Program-made: the position numbers and the translations under genes
In this document: in pieces, positions 52,335 through 62,380 of the stretch
How the letters are laid out: each line of letters opens with the position of its first letter
Position numbering within the stretch: the stretch's first letter is position 1
Notes under the pieces: generated by a model
Database searches by the model: none
The model's input: only the letters and a program-made list of their open reading frames with translations
What the model was told of the DNA's origin: nothing
Assembly (NCBI GenBank): GCA_964036045.1
Contig: OZ038380.1
Location: 119,174,699-119,238,698 of the forward strand
Source: Eutreptiella sp. 'Long Island Sound 2002'
Taxonomy: Eukaryota > Euglenozoa > Euglenophyceae > Eutreptiales > Eutreptiaceae
Direction: 5' to 3'
Length of the DNA: 64,000 bases

Positions 52335-54082
52335 CTAGCCTGCCCCCACCTGCACTATCACCCACTCGGTCTGGAGCTGCGCTTGCTCCTTCGCTCGGGT
52401 GCACTGGTCGTCCGTAGTCACCAACCACACCGGTGTCGGCGCGTGGGGCCGTGGGCACAGGGGCTCGGGCCAAGCCACATCCATGTTAGGCTCTTGGTGC
52501 TCACCTTCCGCGTGTACATCGCAGAGAATGTACAGGAGGGCCGCCGGTAGGCGGTATGCCGCCCCCTGCGTGGGGGGGGATAGGCTGCCCCGACGGCAGT
52601 AGCCCCCGACGTGAAGGTGCAGGCCGTACAGGGTCACCCATGGGCCAGTGTGGGCGTCCTGCTTAGCCCTCGTGGGGTGGGCGAGTCTCAGGCGGCGGTC
52701 CCGCGTGCCGGTGGTGTTGAAGAGGTGGACCAAAGCGTCGCGCCACCCGGGGTTGTTGGTGGGCTTCTGCTCGTGGCGGCAATAGTGCAGGTGTTCATCG
52801 GCGCACTGGTTGACGCATTCCCGCACCGCCATTGGCCACAGGTCGTCGTTGTCAGGGAGAGGGTGGTGCGGCCCGTGGTGCCCATGCCACGGCGTCCTGT
52901 GTGGCTCGTCAGGCGGCACGTGTCGCGGTGTCGTAGCTTGGCGGTGCGCAGCGTGACGATGTGGCCCGGTGGGGATTGTAGTTGGACGTGAACTGCCCTG
53001 GGGCACGTGATGGACTTGTAGAGCCCCAATCCCAGGGCGGTCAGGAGCAGCATGTGGACGGGCTGTGTCAGCCCGTGCGCGGTGACGATGCGCAGCCTGG
53101 CACACGTGTGGAGGAAGAGCAGGAGGTCGATGACCTCCGGCGGCACGGAGGGGTGGCATAGGATGAGGCGGAGGGCGCCGTGCGGGGCGGTGTTGAAAGC
53201 CTTGTGGGCGTCGAAGGAGAAGATGTAGTGAAGCCTTCCCCGTTGGAGCTGCCCCTGCGCCATGAACAGGGGAGGGCCGGTGTTGGAGCCGGGGAGGGCC
53301 CCTTGTTGCCAGTCGCTGACCACTCCGTGCCGTGTGAGCAGTTCCGTGATGCGCACGTCGAGGGAGCCCGTGAGCAGCTTCATGTCCAGCTGGCCCAGGG
53401 CTATGGGTCTGTAGTCGCCCAGTTTGGCGGAGCCAGGTACCTTTGGGCTGAGCCATGTGTGCGCGTCCCTCCAGTGCAACGGCGGCGGAGGGCCGCGGAG
53501 GATGGCGCGGTAGGAGTCGACCAGGAGCCACTTGACGGTTGCCGGGAGGGCCGTGATGAACCGGGCCTCCACGTGGTTGGGACCCGGGGCCTTGCCATCG
53601 GCCTTGTTCAGGGCAGAATGCAGGTCCTGCATGGAGTACTGCTGGACCTGGGCCCAGGCCCCTGCAGGGACCCGGGGCACGTGGCGGCTGAGGACCGCCC
53701 GGAAGCCGGGGAGGTCCATCAGGCCTTTGTCATACAGTTCTCGACAGATAGCGCGAACCGCGAACATCACGTCGTGGGCGTCTGTGAGGAGCGTTTGGGT
53801 GTTTGGGACCCGCACGTTCCAGAGGCCTGACAGGCCTGGGGCCTCTACCTCCATGGCCCGCCGCACGGCTTTCCACCGCTGCGCGATGTCCTGGGCAATC
53901 CTTGATGGCGCGCTTGCAGTCAGCCGCCAGGAGTGGGCGCAAGTGGCACATGTCCCCTTCTTGGGCAGCTGCTTGCCTCTCCAGCGCCTCCTGTAGCTGG
54001 CCCTGCGTGGCCGGGCGGAACTCGGGCGACGCACCTCGCAGGTCCTCCGCGAGCCGGAGCGCCGCCTCGGACCAAATGCCAA
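52335..54082 (-). pseudogene. LINE-type reverse transcriptase of E4, catalytic loop missing
   Basis: The 464-residue frame 52688-54082 includes ALNKADGKAPGPNHVEARF (the LINE-specific N-terminal motif), LSPKVPGSAKLGDYRPIAL, GSLDVRITELLTRHGVVSDW and LHYIFSFDAHKAFNTAPHG, the last with the first catalytic Asp. After ...RIVTAHGLTQPVHM it jumps to LLLTALGLGLYKSITCPRA, which resembles sequence normally found after the catalytic loop. The expected Gly-x-x-Gln-Gly-x-Pro-x-Ser motif and the Tyr-x-Asp-Asp loop are absent, so some 70-90 residues appear deleted and the enzyme must be inactive. Frame 52335-53531 carries the downstream part after a shift. Confidence 0.8.
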
Positions 54083-54506
54083 GCGGTGCCGCGTCCGCCT
54101 GGTACGCCGCCGGCGCGCACGGTACCAGGGTGTCGTAGCGGAGGATCGCCGCCTAGCCGTTTTCCGCTCTCAGGGGGGTCTCCTCCAGCCAGGTCCGTCG
54201 CCGCCGGAGACAGCTGCCGGCGTCCCACCACACGCGCCAGGGCGTCATGCGCCGCGTGGAGGTGTTCGAAAACCTTGTCCACTGCGGGCGCGGGCATGGA
54301 CCTGTAGGCTTGCTCCTCTGCGGGGCCCAGCCAGGGCGCCAGGGAGGGCTCATCCTGTGCGGCGGTGCCCGCTGCCCACAGGCTGCGTTCGATGGGCGCG
54401 GCCTCGGCGTTGTACGGGAGGACGCGGCCCTCCGTGTGGCTGTAGGGGGTCGGCATCGTCGCGTGCCCTGCCGCGTTGAGAAGGCCTGGCAGGGCCAGGC
54501 AGACAG

Positions 54507-55300
54507 GGAGGTGGTCTGACACAACCACCTCGGGCAGTGCCATGCCGCGGGCCGAGACGCTTTCCCGCAGGGACAACAGCAGGAGGGGCTCGTTGACCAG
54601 GAAGGTGTCCACGCTGTGCCGGGATGGGTGGAAGGTGGGGATCATCTCCTCCGCGCCGCCTGCCGTGGGCCTCCAGAAACCGCAGGCCTCCCGGACCGCT
54701 CGGAAGTGCTCCGTGGCCAGGTTGGCTGTGGATCCATGTAGACGTTGGTGCTGCCGGCCATGACCACGGGATGTCTCCGACCAAGGCTACGCGCCGTGGC
54801 ATACATTTGTATGTCGGCCCAGAACGCCGCCCTTCCCGCCCATGGGAGCAGCCTTCCTGCGGTCTGTGGACGTTGATGAGGGTGAGGCCTCCTGCGTCTG
54901 TGCGGATCTCCAGGGCCGCGGCCTTCCCTGGGACAAATTCTGTGAAACTGAGCACCTCGTGGTCTGCCACGTACTTGCTGATGACCGCGGTGAGGAGGCC
55001 CCCTCCTCTGCAGGTCGAGGTGGCTCCTGTCTCTGCCAGCCGGCTGCTGAAGAAGGGGGTGTACCCCTTGTCCCGGAGCGCCGCGGCCACGTGCTTCTCC
55101 TGCGCCCGGGTGGCGAGCCATGTTTCCTGGAGCATGATGGCAAAGCCCCCCTCCAGGGGTAGCATGCCGGTGATGAGGTGCTCCTTGTCAGTACAGGCCT
55201 CCGGCCCCCGGCGCCGCCGGAGCGTGCCCCGGCGGGACAGGTCTGGCGGGACGAGGCCGTTGCGCAGGTTCCATGAGAGGAGCCATAGGGCGTCGTCCAC
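54507..55300 (-). pseudogene. endonuclease/exonuclease/phosphatase (AP-like) domain of E4
   Basis: This domain nicks the target so that the 3' end can prime reverse transcription. From 55300: LWLLSWNLRNG (catalytic Asn motif), GFAIMLQETWLATR (catalytic Glu), a run of beta strands, ALEIRTDAGGLTLINVHRP, then after a frameshift near 54.85 kb the stretch VVMAGSTNVYMD. Family members have Gly-Asp-x-Asn at that last position, so the Asp is lost. After another shift VVVSDHLPV (54507-54530) supplies the final Ser-Asp-His. The order and spacing are right for a LINE endonuclease; the lost Asp and two shifts show decay. Confidence 0.8.
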
Positions 55301-55456
55301 CGCATCCTTCTGGAGTCAGCTGTCCCGCATCGGCATTGCCGCTGGGTTCGCCGGAGCAGCCAGGTCCCCTGGGTGTGCCGGGGCCATGGGGTGTGGGGAG
55401 CCCGTTCCCAGCGGGGCCCACAGGGGGGCCAGGGGGGCCAGTCCCGCGGGGAAGGA

Positions 55457-55812
55457 TCATTGTTTGGCCCCACCGCCCGCCCCCGGGGCCGCTCCGGGTG
55501 CCTCCTCCTCGCCTTCCGCGTGGCCGGCCGCCTGGGGCGGGGGGCGCCGGGCGTACAGGGCATGCCACAGGGAACTCCTTGCCCTCCCTTGGAGGATGTG
55601 GGAGGCCGCCTCCTTGTCGTCCACCGGGGCGGCGGCGTGCACCGCGTGCCACGCCAGGTGTTCCAGCATCGCCCCGCCTGTGTAGTACTTGTCTGCACAC
55701 AGGGGGCATTTCCTTGGCTCTCTGGCCCCCCGCGCCGGGGAGGGCGGCCCGACTTTTGGATGGCGCCCTCTGGCGCTGGCTCTAAAGGCAGGTTGGCCAG
55801 TGGAGCCGTGTG
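55457..55812 (-). pseudogene. C2H2 zinc finger region of E4
   Basis: On the minus strand, 55708 to 55646 encodes Cys-Pro-Leu-Cys, 12 residues, His-Leu-Ala-Trp-His: an exact C-x2-C-x12-H-x3-H finger. The sequence after it (ASHILQGRARSSLWHALYA) is helical, and the frame ends in an acidic Gly/Ala-rich stretch. A finger placed just before the endonuclease recalls ORF1 or N-terminal nucleic-acid-binding parts of several non-LTR elements. Confidence 0.65.
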
Positions 55813-55818
55813 TGGCGC

Positions 55819-57310
55819 TCATGCGCGGCCCGGGGCCGCCGCATCGAGGGCTCGTGTCGCGGGCGTGGGTCCGAGACTCCGAATCGCGTTGCGTTGCGCG
55901 TCTGCCTGCAGCCACTGTTGCCAGTGCGTGGCGCCGAATTGGCAGTCGGGCCTGCCCCTCCATCGCAGGTCGTGGAAGGCTCGTAGCCGGTGGCACACTG
56001 TGGTCAGGACCACCAGCTGGAGCTCTAGGTCGGCGAGGTGCGCCGCTGCCGGCCACACTCCCGGCTTCGCTGCCTTGGCGTTGTCCTTCAGGCAGACTCT
56101 GAGCAGAAGGGCGTGGTGTTCGCCCTCCCGCAGCGCCTCGACGATCATGCGAGTGCAGTCTGCCACGCGAACTACGGCTTCAGACCCCGGCAGGCGCTCC
56201 GGATCGCAGACGGCGATGTGCGCGTCTGCCGAGCTGAGCATGCAAACTACCCACTGCGGGTTCTGCTGTCCTCGTTGAGCCACCACGAGGGTAGCTGCCG
56301 GGCGGAGGTGCGTGATTGGCCCCGCGTGGAGGTCGGGGACGTCCGTGGCCCTGATGGCGTCTCCCTGCCATGCGGCCCGTAGGTGCACCTCCTGGTCGGG
56401 GCTCCAGACCAGTGGGAGGGGGTTTGCCCACCCCGGTTCCTGCCTCTTGTTGGGGGCGCTAGTGGTGTGTAGCAGGACTGCTAGCGGCCAGGGGTCCGCC
56501 GTCATATAGTAGGCCTGGGTGGGTCCCTGCCTCCAGTCGACATGGGACTGGGGCGGGAATGCCCCTTGCCTGGCGGTGCCGTGCCAGAAGGTCCAGCGGC
56601 CCCCGGCCAGGATGTGCGACCGGTACCCCCCGGCGTGGCCGTGCAGGATGGCCTGGTAGCCCGCCGCCTGCAGCACCAGCGCCTCCCCCTGATGAGGCCC
56701 AGAAGGGGATGCGCCGCCGCACGCGTCCCTGACGCGGGTGCACTCGCGGAGTGCGGCGTGCCACGGCCGGGGCGCGTCGCGCTGCGGCTCTTGTATGCTT
56801 CCCGCAATCTGCGCCAGGCCGTGGTGGTGGACAAAAGTCTCCCCGCCGTCTGCCAGTAGCGCCGCCGCAACAACGTACAGCTGCTCCGTCGGCGTGTGCG
56901 TTGCGGCTGGCTGGCGGGGCCGCGTGTCTCGGCAGGGGACGTGGCGCAGCAGTTGTGCTGGCCACGCCCCCACGGGTCCCATTGTGACGGCCGCAACCGT
57001 GGACGCCAGCGCCGTGCGGTCCGTTGGCCTGTATTGCCTGAGCCTCTTGGTATCCTGGGCGAGGTGCCTGCAGGCCACCGTCCAGGCTACCGCTCCGCAG
57101 TTCGTGCATTCCGGTTCGGCCCCGTCCGCGCCATTGCTTTCCCTAGCTGTACCGTGGTGGTTATGTCGAGCGGGGGGCCCTGTTGCAGCGCCTCCGGGCC
57201 CTGCCCCGGCAGGAGGGCGAGCGGGGCCGGCTGCGGGAAGCTCTGCGCGCCCAGACGCTCCGGCTGCGTGTGGTACGGCTTCTGTCGGCGGTGCTCCGGA
57301 GCCGTCTCGC
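55819..57310 (-). pseudogene. E4 ORF1-like region of unknown fold
   Basis: A frame open for about 500 residues with balanced composition. A Cys/His cluster (ECTNCGAVAWTVACRHLAQD) lies near 57100. Repeated Trp/His-rich stretches follow (QAILHGHAGGYRSHILAGGRWTF and others), then AHIAVCDPERLPGSEAV and a final helix-rich part (LADLELQLVVLTTVCHRLRAF). It probably folds as several domains, but I recognise none beyond the possible zinc site. The apparent N-terminus in the raw frame belongs to the AT-rich insertion at 57310-57565 and should not be counted. Confidence 0.5.
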
Positions 57311-57565
57311 CTATGACTTTGCGGGCAAAACGTCACTTTACTCAAAGAGTACCCAGAGAGCAATTTTTTCTGGACCACAACAGCTTTTTTTTTTGGATTC
57401 AGCGCCCCCAAAACAGGAAAGGTCCTCATGAGAAACATTTTCAAAGGGCCCATTTACCCGTTTTGTCCAGAAAATGGCCCCGGGGGGGGGGGGGCATTTA
57501 CCAGATTTCACCAGATGTGGCACTAACTACCTGCATAAAAATTTACTCAAAACGTACCCAGAAAG
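57310..57565. mobile_element. small AT-rich insertion flanked by 24-bp direct repeats
   Basis: Within GC-rich E4 coding sequence, about 230 bases are AT-rich with T runs and a 12-base G run (57482-57494). A 24-base repeat starting TTTACTCAAA and ending in CCCAGA(G/A)AG occurs at 57337-57360 and 57542-57565 with three mismatches. The insert breaks the ORF1-like frame. It could be a small non-autonomous element or a retained intron-like piece; no terminal inverted repeat is evident. Confidence 0.5.
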
Positions 57566-57792
57566 GGGGTACGAAGAGGAGCTGGTGCAGGTACCAGTGG
57601 CCCTGTGCGGTGGACGGGTTGTCGAGTGTTAACCACTGTTCCACCACGCCTCCCGGGTGTGCGGCCTCGACGCGGCGCTGCAACACCAGGCGGCCCAGGC
57701 AGTTTGACGTGCCCGCAGTGGAAATGTGGGTCTGCGGGTAGAGCAACCGCAGCAGCTGCAGCGCCAGGTCCAGCACCTCGTCGACGAGCTGT

Positions 57793-58554
57793 TCAGTAAG
57801 GGCCGACGCCCTGTGCAGGGCGTGGCGGACCCCGGGTGTGGGGGTCCTGAGCTGTTCGAGCACCGGGCTGGACTGGCTCAGCATGGCCCTCCACACTTCC
57901 CGTCTTAGGGGCGTGGTGGGGGGCCAAGGAGGGTACCGCGCGTAGGAGGCGGTGGCACGCAGGTGATGATCGCATGGGTTGCGGGGCGGCCACTGTGATC
58001 CACCCGCACGCCGTGTCAGGCACGATCGCTCCCCATTCCACAGTCCCCATGCCCTCGGCGTGGAGTGGCGCCTGGCCCTGCACCAGGGGGAAATACGGGC
58101 CCGGGCGCCAGTTTCCCTCCCTCCACGGTACCCAGGCCGCTCCTGCCTGAAGGCTGCGGAGCAGGGCCACCCCAGGGAGGATAGGCTGTGGAAAGGCCCC
58201 CTTGACGGCTTGGGCGGCATGGGCCAGGGTGCCCATGGGTAAGTACCACAGCGGGAGGACCCGGGGGTCCAGCAGCGGTTGCGCCCCCCCTGCGTCCCAT
58301 CGCCAGCCGGAGCCGGGCGGGGCGGCCGGGACCGTGCCCGTCTGCAGGAAGTGGCGTGCCCTCTTGTCGGGTTGCCGCTGGAGGGTTACCGCGAGGCTGG
58401 ACCCCTCTGCCGCGGGCGCCACTAGGAGGCCGCCCCGGGGCCTGCGCCAGGGGTAATCCTGGTCAGTCGGCCAGGTGTGGAGGTCCCGGGCGATTTCCTC
58501 CGCGGTGCCTGTGGGGGCGTCCTCCGGTGCCAGGTGCCACATGACGGCGAGCAC
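57793..58554 (-). pseudogene. E4 ORF1-like region, second stretch, unknown
   Basis: A 253-residue frame, Pro/Ala/Trp-rich but balanced in its first 200 residues (MWHLAPEDAPTGTAEEIARD; LLDPRVLPLWYLPMGTLAHA; GTVEWGAIVPDTACGWITV). It lies between the CCCH-like region and the small AT-rich insertion. No family recognised. The frame becomes basic and low-complexity after a likely shift near 57.95 kb. Confidence 0.4.
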
Positions 58555-58694
58555 AGCCCATGTGGAGAAGGGCCACGCCTGTGGAGGGGTCTACACCTGG
58601 ATGGTCCACTGTGGGCACGCACGCCGCACAGGGGATGCGTGGTGCACCCCTAGGACCATGTCTGCCGCCAGGACCAGCACCATTCCCGAGGGCT

Positions 58695-59195
58695 CTACGA
58701 CGATCCCCTCCGCCGGTCCGCCGTGGCGGATCCGGGTGTGCAAGGCCACCTCTGCTTGGCCCGTAGGGGGACTCGGTCGACGGCCTCCTGGATGTTCACG
58801 CTGCCGCGCGCGGTCTCATCCAGAATCCAGCTCTGCGCCACCACGTAGCGCAGGGCGGCGCGTGCGGCCGCGTGCCCCACCGCGGGCAGCGCTCCGTTAT
58901 CAGGGCCGGGTCGGGGGAGTCGCTCGAGGCACCAGTCTTCCCTGGTGCAGTGGCCCTGTTTCCACGCGGGGCAGAGGGCGGGCACACTGCCCGCCGGCGG
59001 CGCAGGTCCCGCGGGCGTGCTGCCCGCGGGGGGCTCTGGGATTATCTCCAGGTCAGAGTCCACGCCCGCGTCCTCCTGTGGGGGGTCTTCTTCGCCGTCT
59101 CTGAGACCCAGCGCCCTGATGACCTCGTGTGCCGCGTCCAGCGTCGGAGATCAGGGGCGTGTTTTGCGTGAGGCGGCGGATTCCGCCATTGTTGT
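58695..59195 (-). pseudogene. E4 ORF1 start with CCCH-like zinc finger
   Basis: The likely initiator is ATG at about 59195 (ACAATGG, MAESAASRK...), one frameshift away from the frame 58695-59160. That frame begins HEVIRALGLRDGEEDPPQED and is acidic. It contains CPAWKQGHCTREDWCLERL, a Cys-x7-Cys-x5-Cys-x3 cluster of CCCH type in which the final His reads Leu. CCCH fingers bind RNA, which suits a retroelement ORF1. The degenerate last ligand and the frameshift suggest decay. Confidence 0.5.
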
Positions 59196-59329
59196 GTCCC
59201 TGTGCCTAAGAGCAGGATCTCCCGTGGCTGGTGCACGTGTGGGCGCGGGGAGGCGTGGGTGGGGGAGCTCGAACGCTGGCTCCGCGGGCCGGCTTTGGGT
59301 GTTTGTGTTGGCATTAGGTGTTCCCCTGC

Positions 59330-60750
59330 CGCCCTCGTAGCATGGGTGGCCCCGTTGCGAGGGGCGTCCGAGGCCAGGCGCTCTCCCTCCTCCGGCCGCC
59401 CTCCTCCGGGGGGCTGCCGGGGTCCACCACCCACGTGCTGTGGGCGCGGGTGTGCGGGTGTAAGGGCCCAGCACTGTCCCCTTGGCCTGCATGCCCTTTC
59501 GGGGCTGCGTGCCGCGGGAGTTGTGGCGGTCTCAGCACCGGCCCCACAGCGTCGTGCCCTTGCGAGCTGCCGTTGTGTACTGTGGGGGCAGCGGAAAGGC
59601 GTCCCCGTGTGCCTTCCGCCGTTGCAGGGAGGGTCTGAGTACAGGCGCTTCCCCCTCCCCAGCTGCCCGCCCCTGGGCGGGCTGCCGGTGCCCGCTACCC
59701 GCATGCTGTGGGCTCGGGTGTGCGACTGTGGGGGCCCAGCACTGTCCCCTTGGCTCGCATGCCCCGTGTGGGGCTGTGTGCCGTGGGGGTGGTGGGGGGC
59801 TGTCGCTGGGGGGTGGCCTGCCACCGTTGTTAGGGGCGTCCAGTGTCAGGCGCTGTTCCTCCCCCGGCCGCCCGTCCTCGGGGGCGGGCAGCCGGGGTTC
59901 CGCAACCCGTGCGTCCCGGGTGCGGTTGGTGCGGGCGGGAGGACCCAGCACCGGCCCCACAGCTTGCGCCCTTGCGGGGCGGCGTTGCGCGCTGTAGGGG
60001 TGGCAGAAGGGCGTCCCCTGGGGGGATGCCTTTCGCCGTTGTGAGGGGCGTGTGAGGGAAGGCACTCCCCCTCCCCCGACCGACCGCCCTCCGGTTGGCC
60101 GTCGGGGTCCGCCACCCACGTGCTGTGGGCACAGGTGTGCGGGTGTGGGGGTCCAGCACTTTTCCCTTGGCTTGCCTGCCCTGTGGGGGCTGCGTGCCGC
60201 GGGGGTGGTGGGGGGCCATCCCCGGGGGGGGTGGCTTGCCACTGTTGTGAGGGGCGTCTGGTGTCAGGCGCTGTCCCTCCCCTGGCCGCCCGTCCTCTGA
60301 GCGGGCGGCCGGGGTTCTGCGACATGTGTGTCCCGGGTGCGGTTGGTGCGGGCGAGGGGACCCGGCACAGGCCCCACAGCGTGCGCCCTTGCGGGCCAGG
60401 GATGCCCGCTGTGGGGCTGGCGGAAGGGCGTGCCCGGGGGGGGTGCCTTTCGCCGTTGTGAGGGCTGTCTGGCGTCAGGCGCTGCCCCTCCACCGACTGC
60501 CCGCCCTCCGGGCTGGCTGTCGGGGTCCGCTACCCACGTGCTGTGGGCGCGATTGTGCGGGTGTGGGGGCCCTGCACTGGCCCCGCGGCTCGCGTGCCCT
60601 GTGGGGGGCTGCGGGCCACGGGGCTGGTGCGGGTCGTCTGAGTTCAGGCTCCCCCCCTTCCCGGCTGCCCGCCCTCTGAGCGGGCTGCCGGGGCCAGCTG
60701 GCGACGTGCTGTGGGCGCGGCAGTGGGTGTGTGCGGTGTGTGTGCTGTCC
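59330..60750 (-). repeat. monomer array upstream of E4 ORF1, ~418-bp dimers
   Basis: Diverged relatives of the ~210-bp monomers of 23.85-28.8 kb. In plus orientation they contain CTCCCCCGGCCGCCCGTCCT-like words, CACGTGCTGTGGGC, GGCCCAGCAC and CCCCACAGC. Two monomer types alternate: CCACCCACGTGCTGTGGGC at about 60112 and 60530 (418 apart), and CAACCCGTGCGTCCCGGG with its counterpart at about 59900 and 60320. In the sense of E4 the array sits directly before ORF1, where mouse L1 and some other LINEs have tandem promoter monomers. A promoter role is inference. Confidence 0.65.
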
Positions 60751-62380
60751 GTGCGGTGCGTGCCGTTCTGCGCGGTGTTGCCCTTCGTCTGTCCCTCTGG
60801 GGCCCCCCTCCCCGGTGCTTTGTGACGGTGTTGTGCTCGCTGTGTGCTTGCCGTGTCCCCTTCCTTGCGCGCGTCCCTTGCTCGGCTGCTGGCTACCTTC
60901 TTTTTTCTTTCGTGGTTTCGTCGCTCTTTACCCTTCCCTCTACTCTCCGTTGGCTCGCCGTCCTCCCTGGCATGCTCTTTTTCCCTGCCTCCGCTCTGGT
61001 TTGTGTCTCGGTCTTTCTCCTTGGCTGCTTCCTTGGTCCCGGGTCCCGGGTCCTCTTCTTTCTCTCCTGTTGGGTCCAGTGAGACAGGTGAAGGATGGGG
61101 GTGTGTGGGCCTCCAGGGGGCCGATCGGTACGGTTACAATGTAACATACTTAAGCTTGTCCCTCCCGGTATGAAAGGCGGGGGCATTCCGCGGCGTGCCC
61201 CGTTGCCGAGAGGGGCACTGGCAGTGGCCTTTGTACCCCTGGCCCCCCACTGCAGACGTAGGGGAGGGCGGGCAGGCCGTCTCAGAGGGACGCGGTGTGT
61301 CCCGCGCCGCGGTGCGTGGGCCAAGTCACCAGTCATGGGCTGCCAGGGGGGATCCCAAGGGCCAGCGGGAGTCATTGGTGGCAGCGTTCGTTCCCCCCTG
61401 CATCTGTCGCCGGGGGCCGATGCCTGGGACTGCGGGTACTGGTCCAGCGAGCGGTGGGGGGCGGTTAACCTGATTTCTCCGTCGTTCTCGGGCTATCCCT
61501 GGCCAGCAGCGGAGCAGGCTGGGGCCACAGGGGCTGGAGGCCTGAGGGTTAGGGGGCTGGCTCCTGCTTTCGCAGAGGTGGTGGGCGCCGTTGGCAGTTT
61601 GTTTGTCGAGTCCGCGCCGTTGCTGTGCCTGCCTGGACGGCGGTGACACCTCCCTCCCCGCGCGCTAGGGTGTGGCGCCATCGGCGGTCCATTGTCGGCC
61701 TGGCTGCGTTCCTGCCCGTGGTCTGTGTGCTGGCCAGGACCAGCTGCCATGGTCCGAGAGAGTCCCCGGCCCCCGCGTCCCCCAGCGCGTGAGCGACTGG
61801 GGGGGGGGGGGGCACTTGCCTTGGGTTGGCCGGTCACGGCCTGTCGGGGGGTTGGCGTGCCTCTTGCCGTTGCAGTGGGGCCGCAAGCTCGAGCCTCCCG
61901 TCTCTGTCTGCTGTCAGAGGTCATTGGCCTGGGTTGGTGGACCTTGCGCGGGCGCCACGGGCACCTTCCCTCCGGCACAGAGGTGCTCGGCGGTGAGCGG
62001 CAGCTGCAGCCCCCTCGTACTCCTCCCCACGGGGGCGCCACACGTGCTGGCACCATCACAGGCGCTTACGTTTCTTCGGGGGTTGGGGCTGTGGCGGTGG
62101 CAGGATCCGGGTGCGGTAGTGCCAGTTGACAAGGGCGGTGCGCAGAGCGCGGGGCCGCCACTCATTTGCCTCACGCAGATCACCTCCCCACCCCTACTTG
62201 GAAGGCCGGATCATCCCGGCTCCCGGTCCGGGCAGGCTGCCTGAATGATGGCCCGGAGGACGCTTTTGTGGTCCTTCCGGGCAATCCAGCCCCCCAGGGG
62301 CAGCTCCCGGCCCCCCCCATTCCGCGTGAGGGACACGTTGTCGAACTACCGGTTCCTCTGGTACCCAGTCGCGCGCGCTG
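60750..62380. other. GC-rich sequence between E4 and E5, no recognised gene
   Basis: 60750-61080 is a GT then CT-rich stretch occupying the place of block B beside the array, though similarity to block B is weak. 61080-62380 has ORFs on both strands without domains. A poly-G run lies at 61800-61812. The 5' edge of E4 is somewhere in this interval. Confidence 0.35.

Larger units (their letters stand above)
47896..61080 (-). mobile_element. LINE-like non-LTR retroelement E4
   Basis: On the minus strand from about 61.08 kb: a block and monomer array (59.33-60.75 kb), gag-like region with CCCH-like and C2H2 fingers (59.2-55.4 kb) and an endonuclease/exonuclease/phosphatase domain (55.3-54.5). 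Reverse transcriptase (54.1-52.9), RNase H-like domain (52.1-51.5) and a C-terminal Cys/His knuckle (51.25-51.2) follow. A further 3.3 kb of protein-like sequence includes a zinc ribbon. Domain order is that of LINE elements of the I/Jockey-like, RNase H-bearing type. It interrupts the gene ending at 47895. No 3' tail is visible at that edge. Frameshifts are frequent, so it is dead, or the sequence has many indel errors. Confidence 0.75.
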
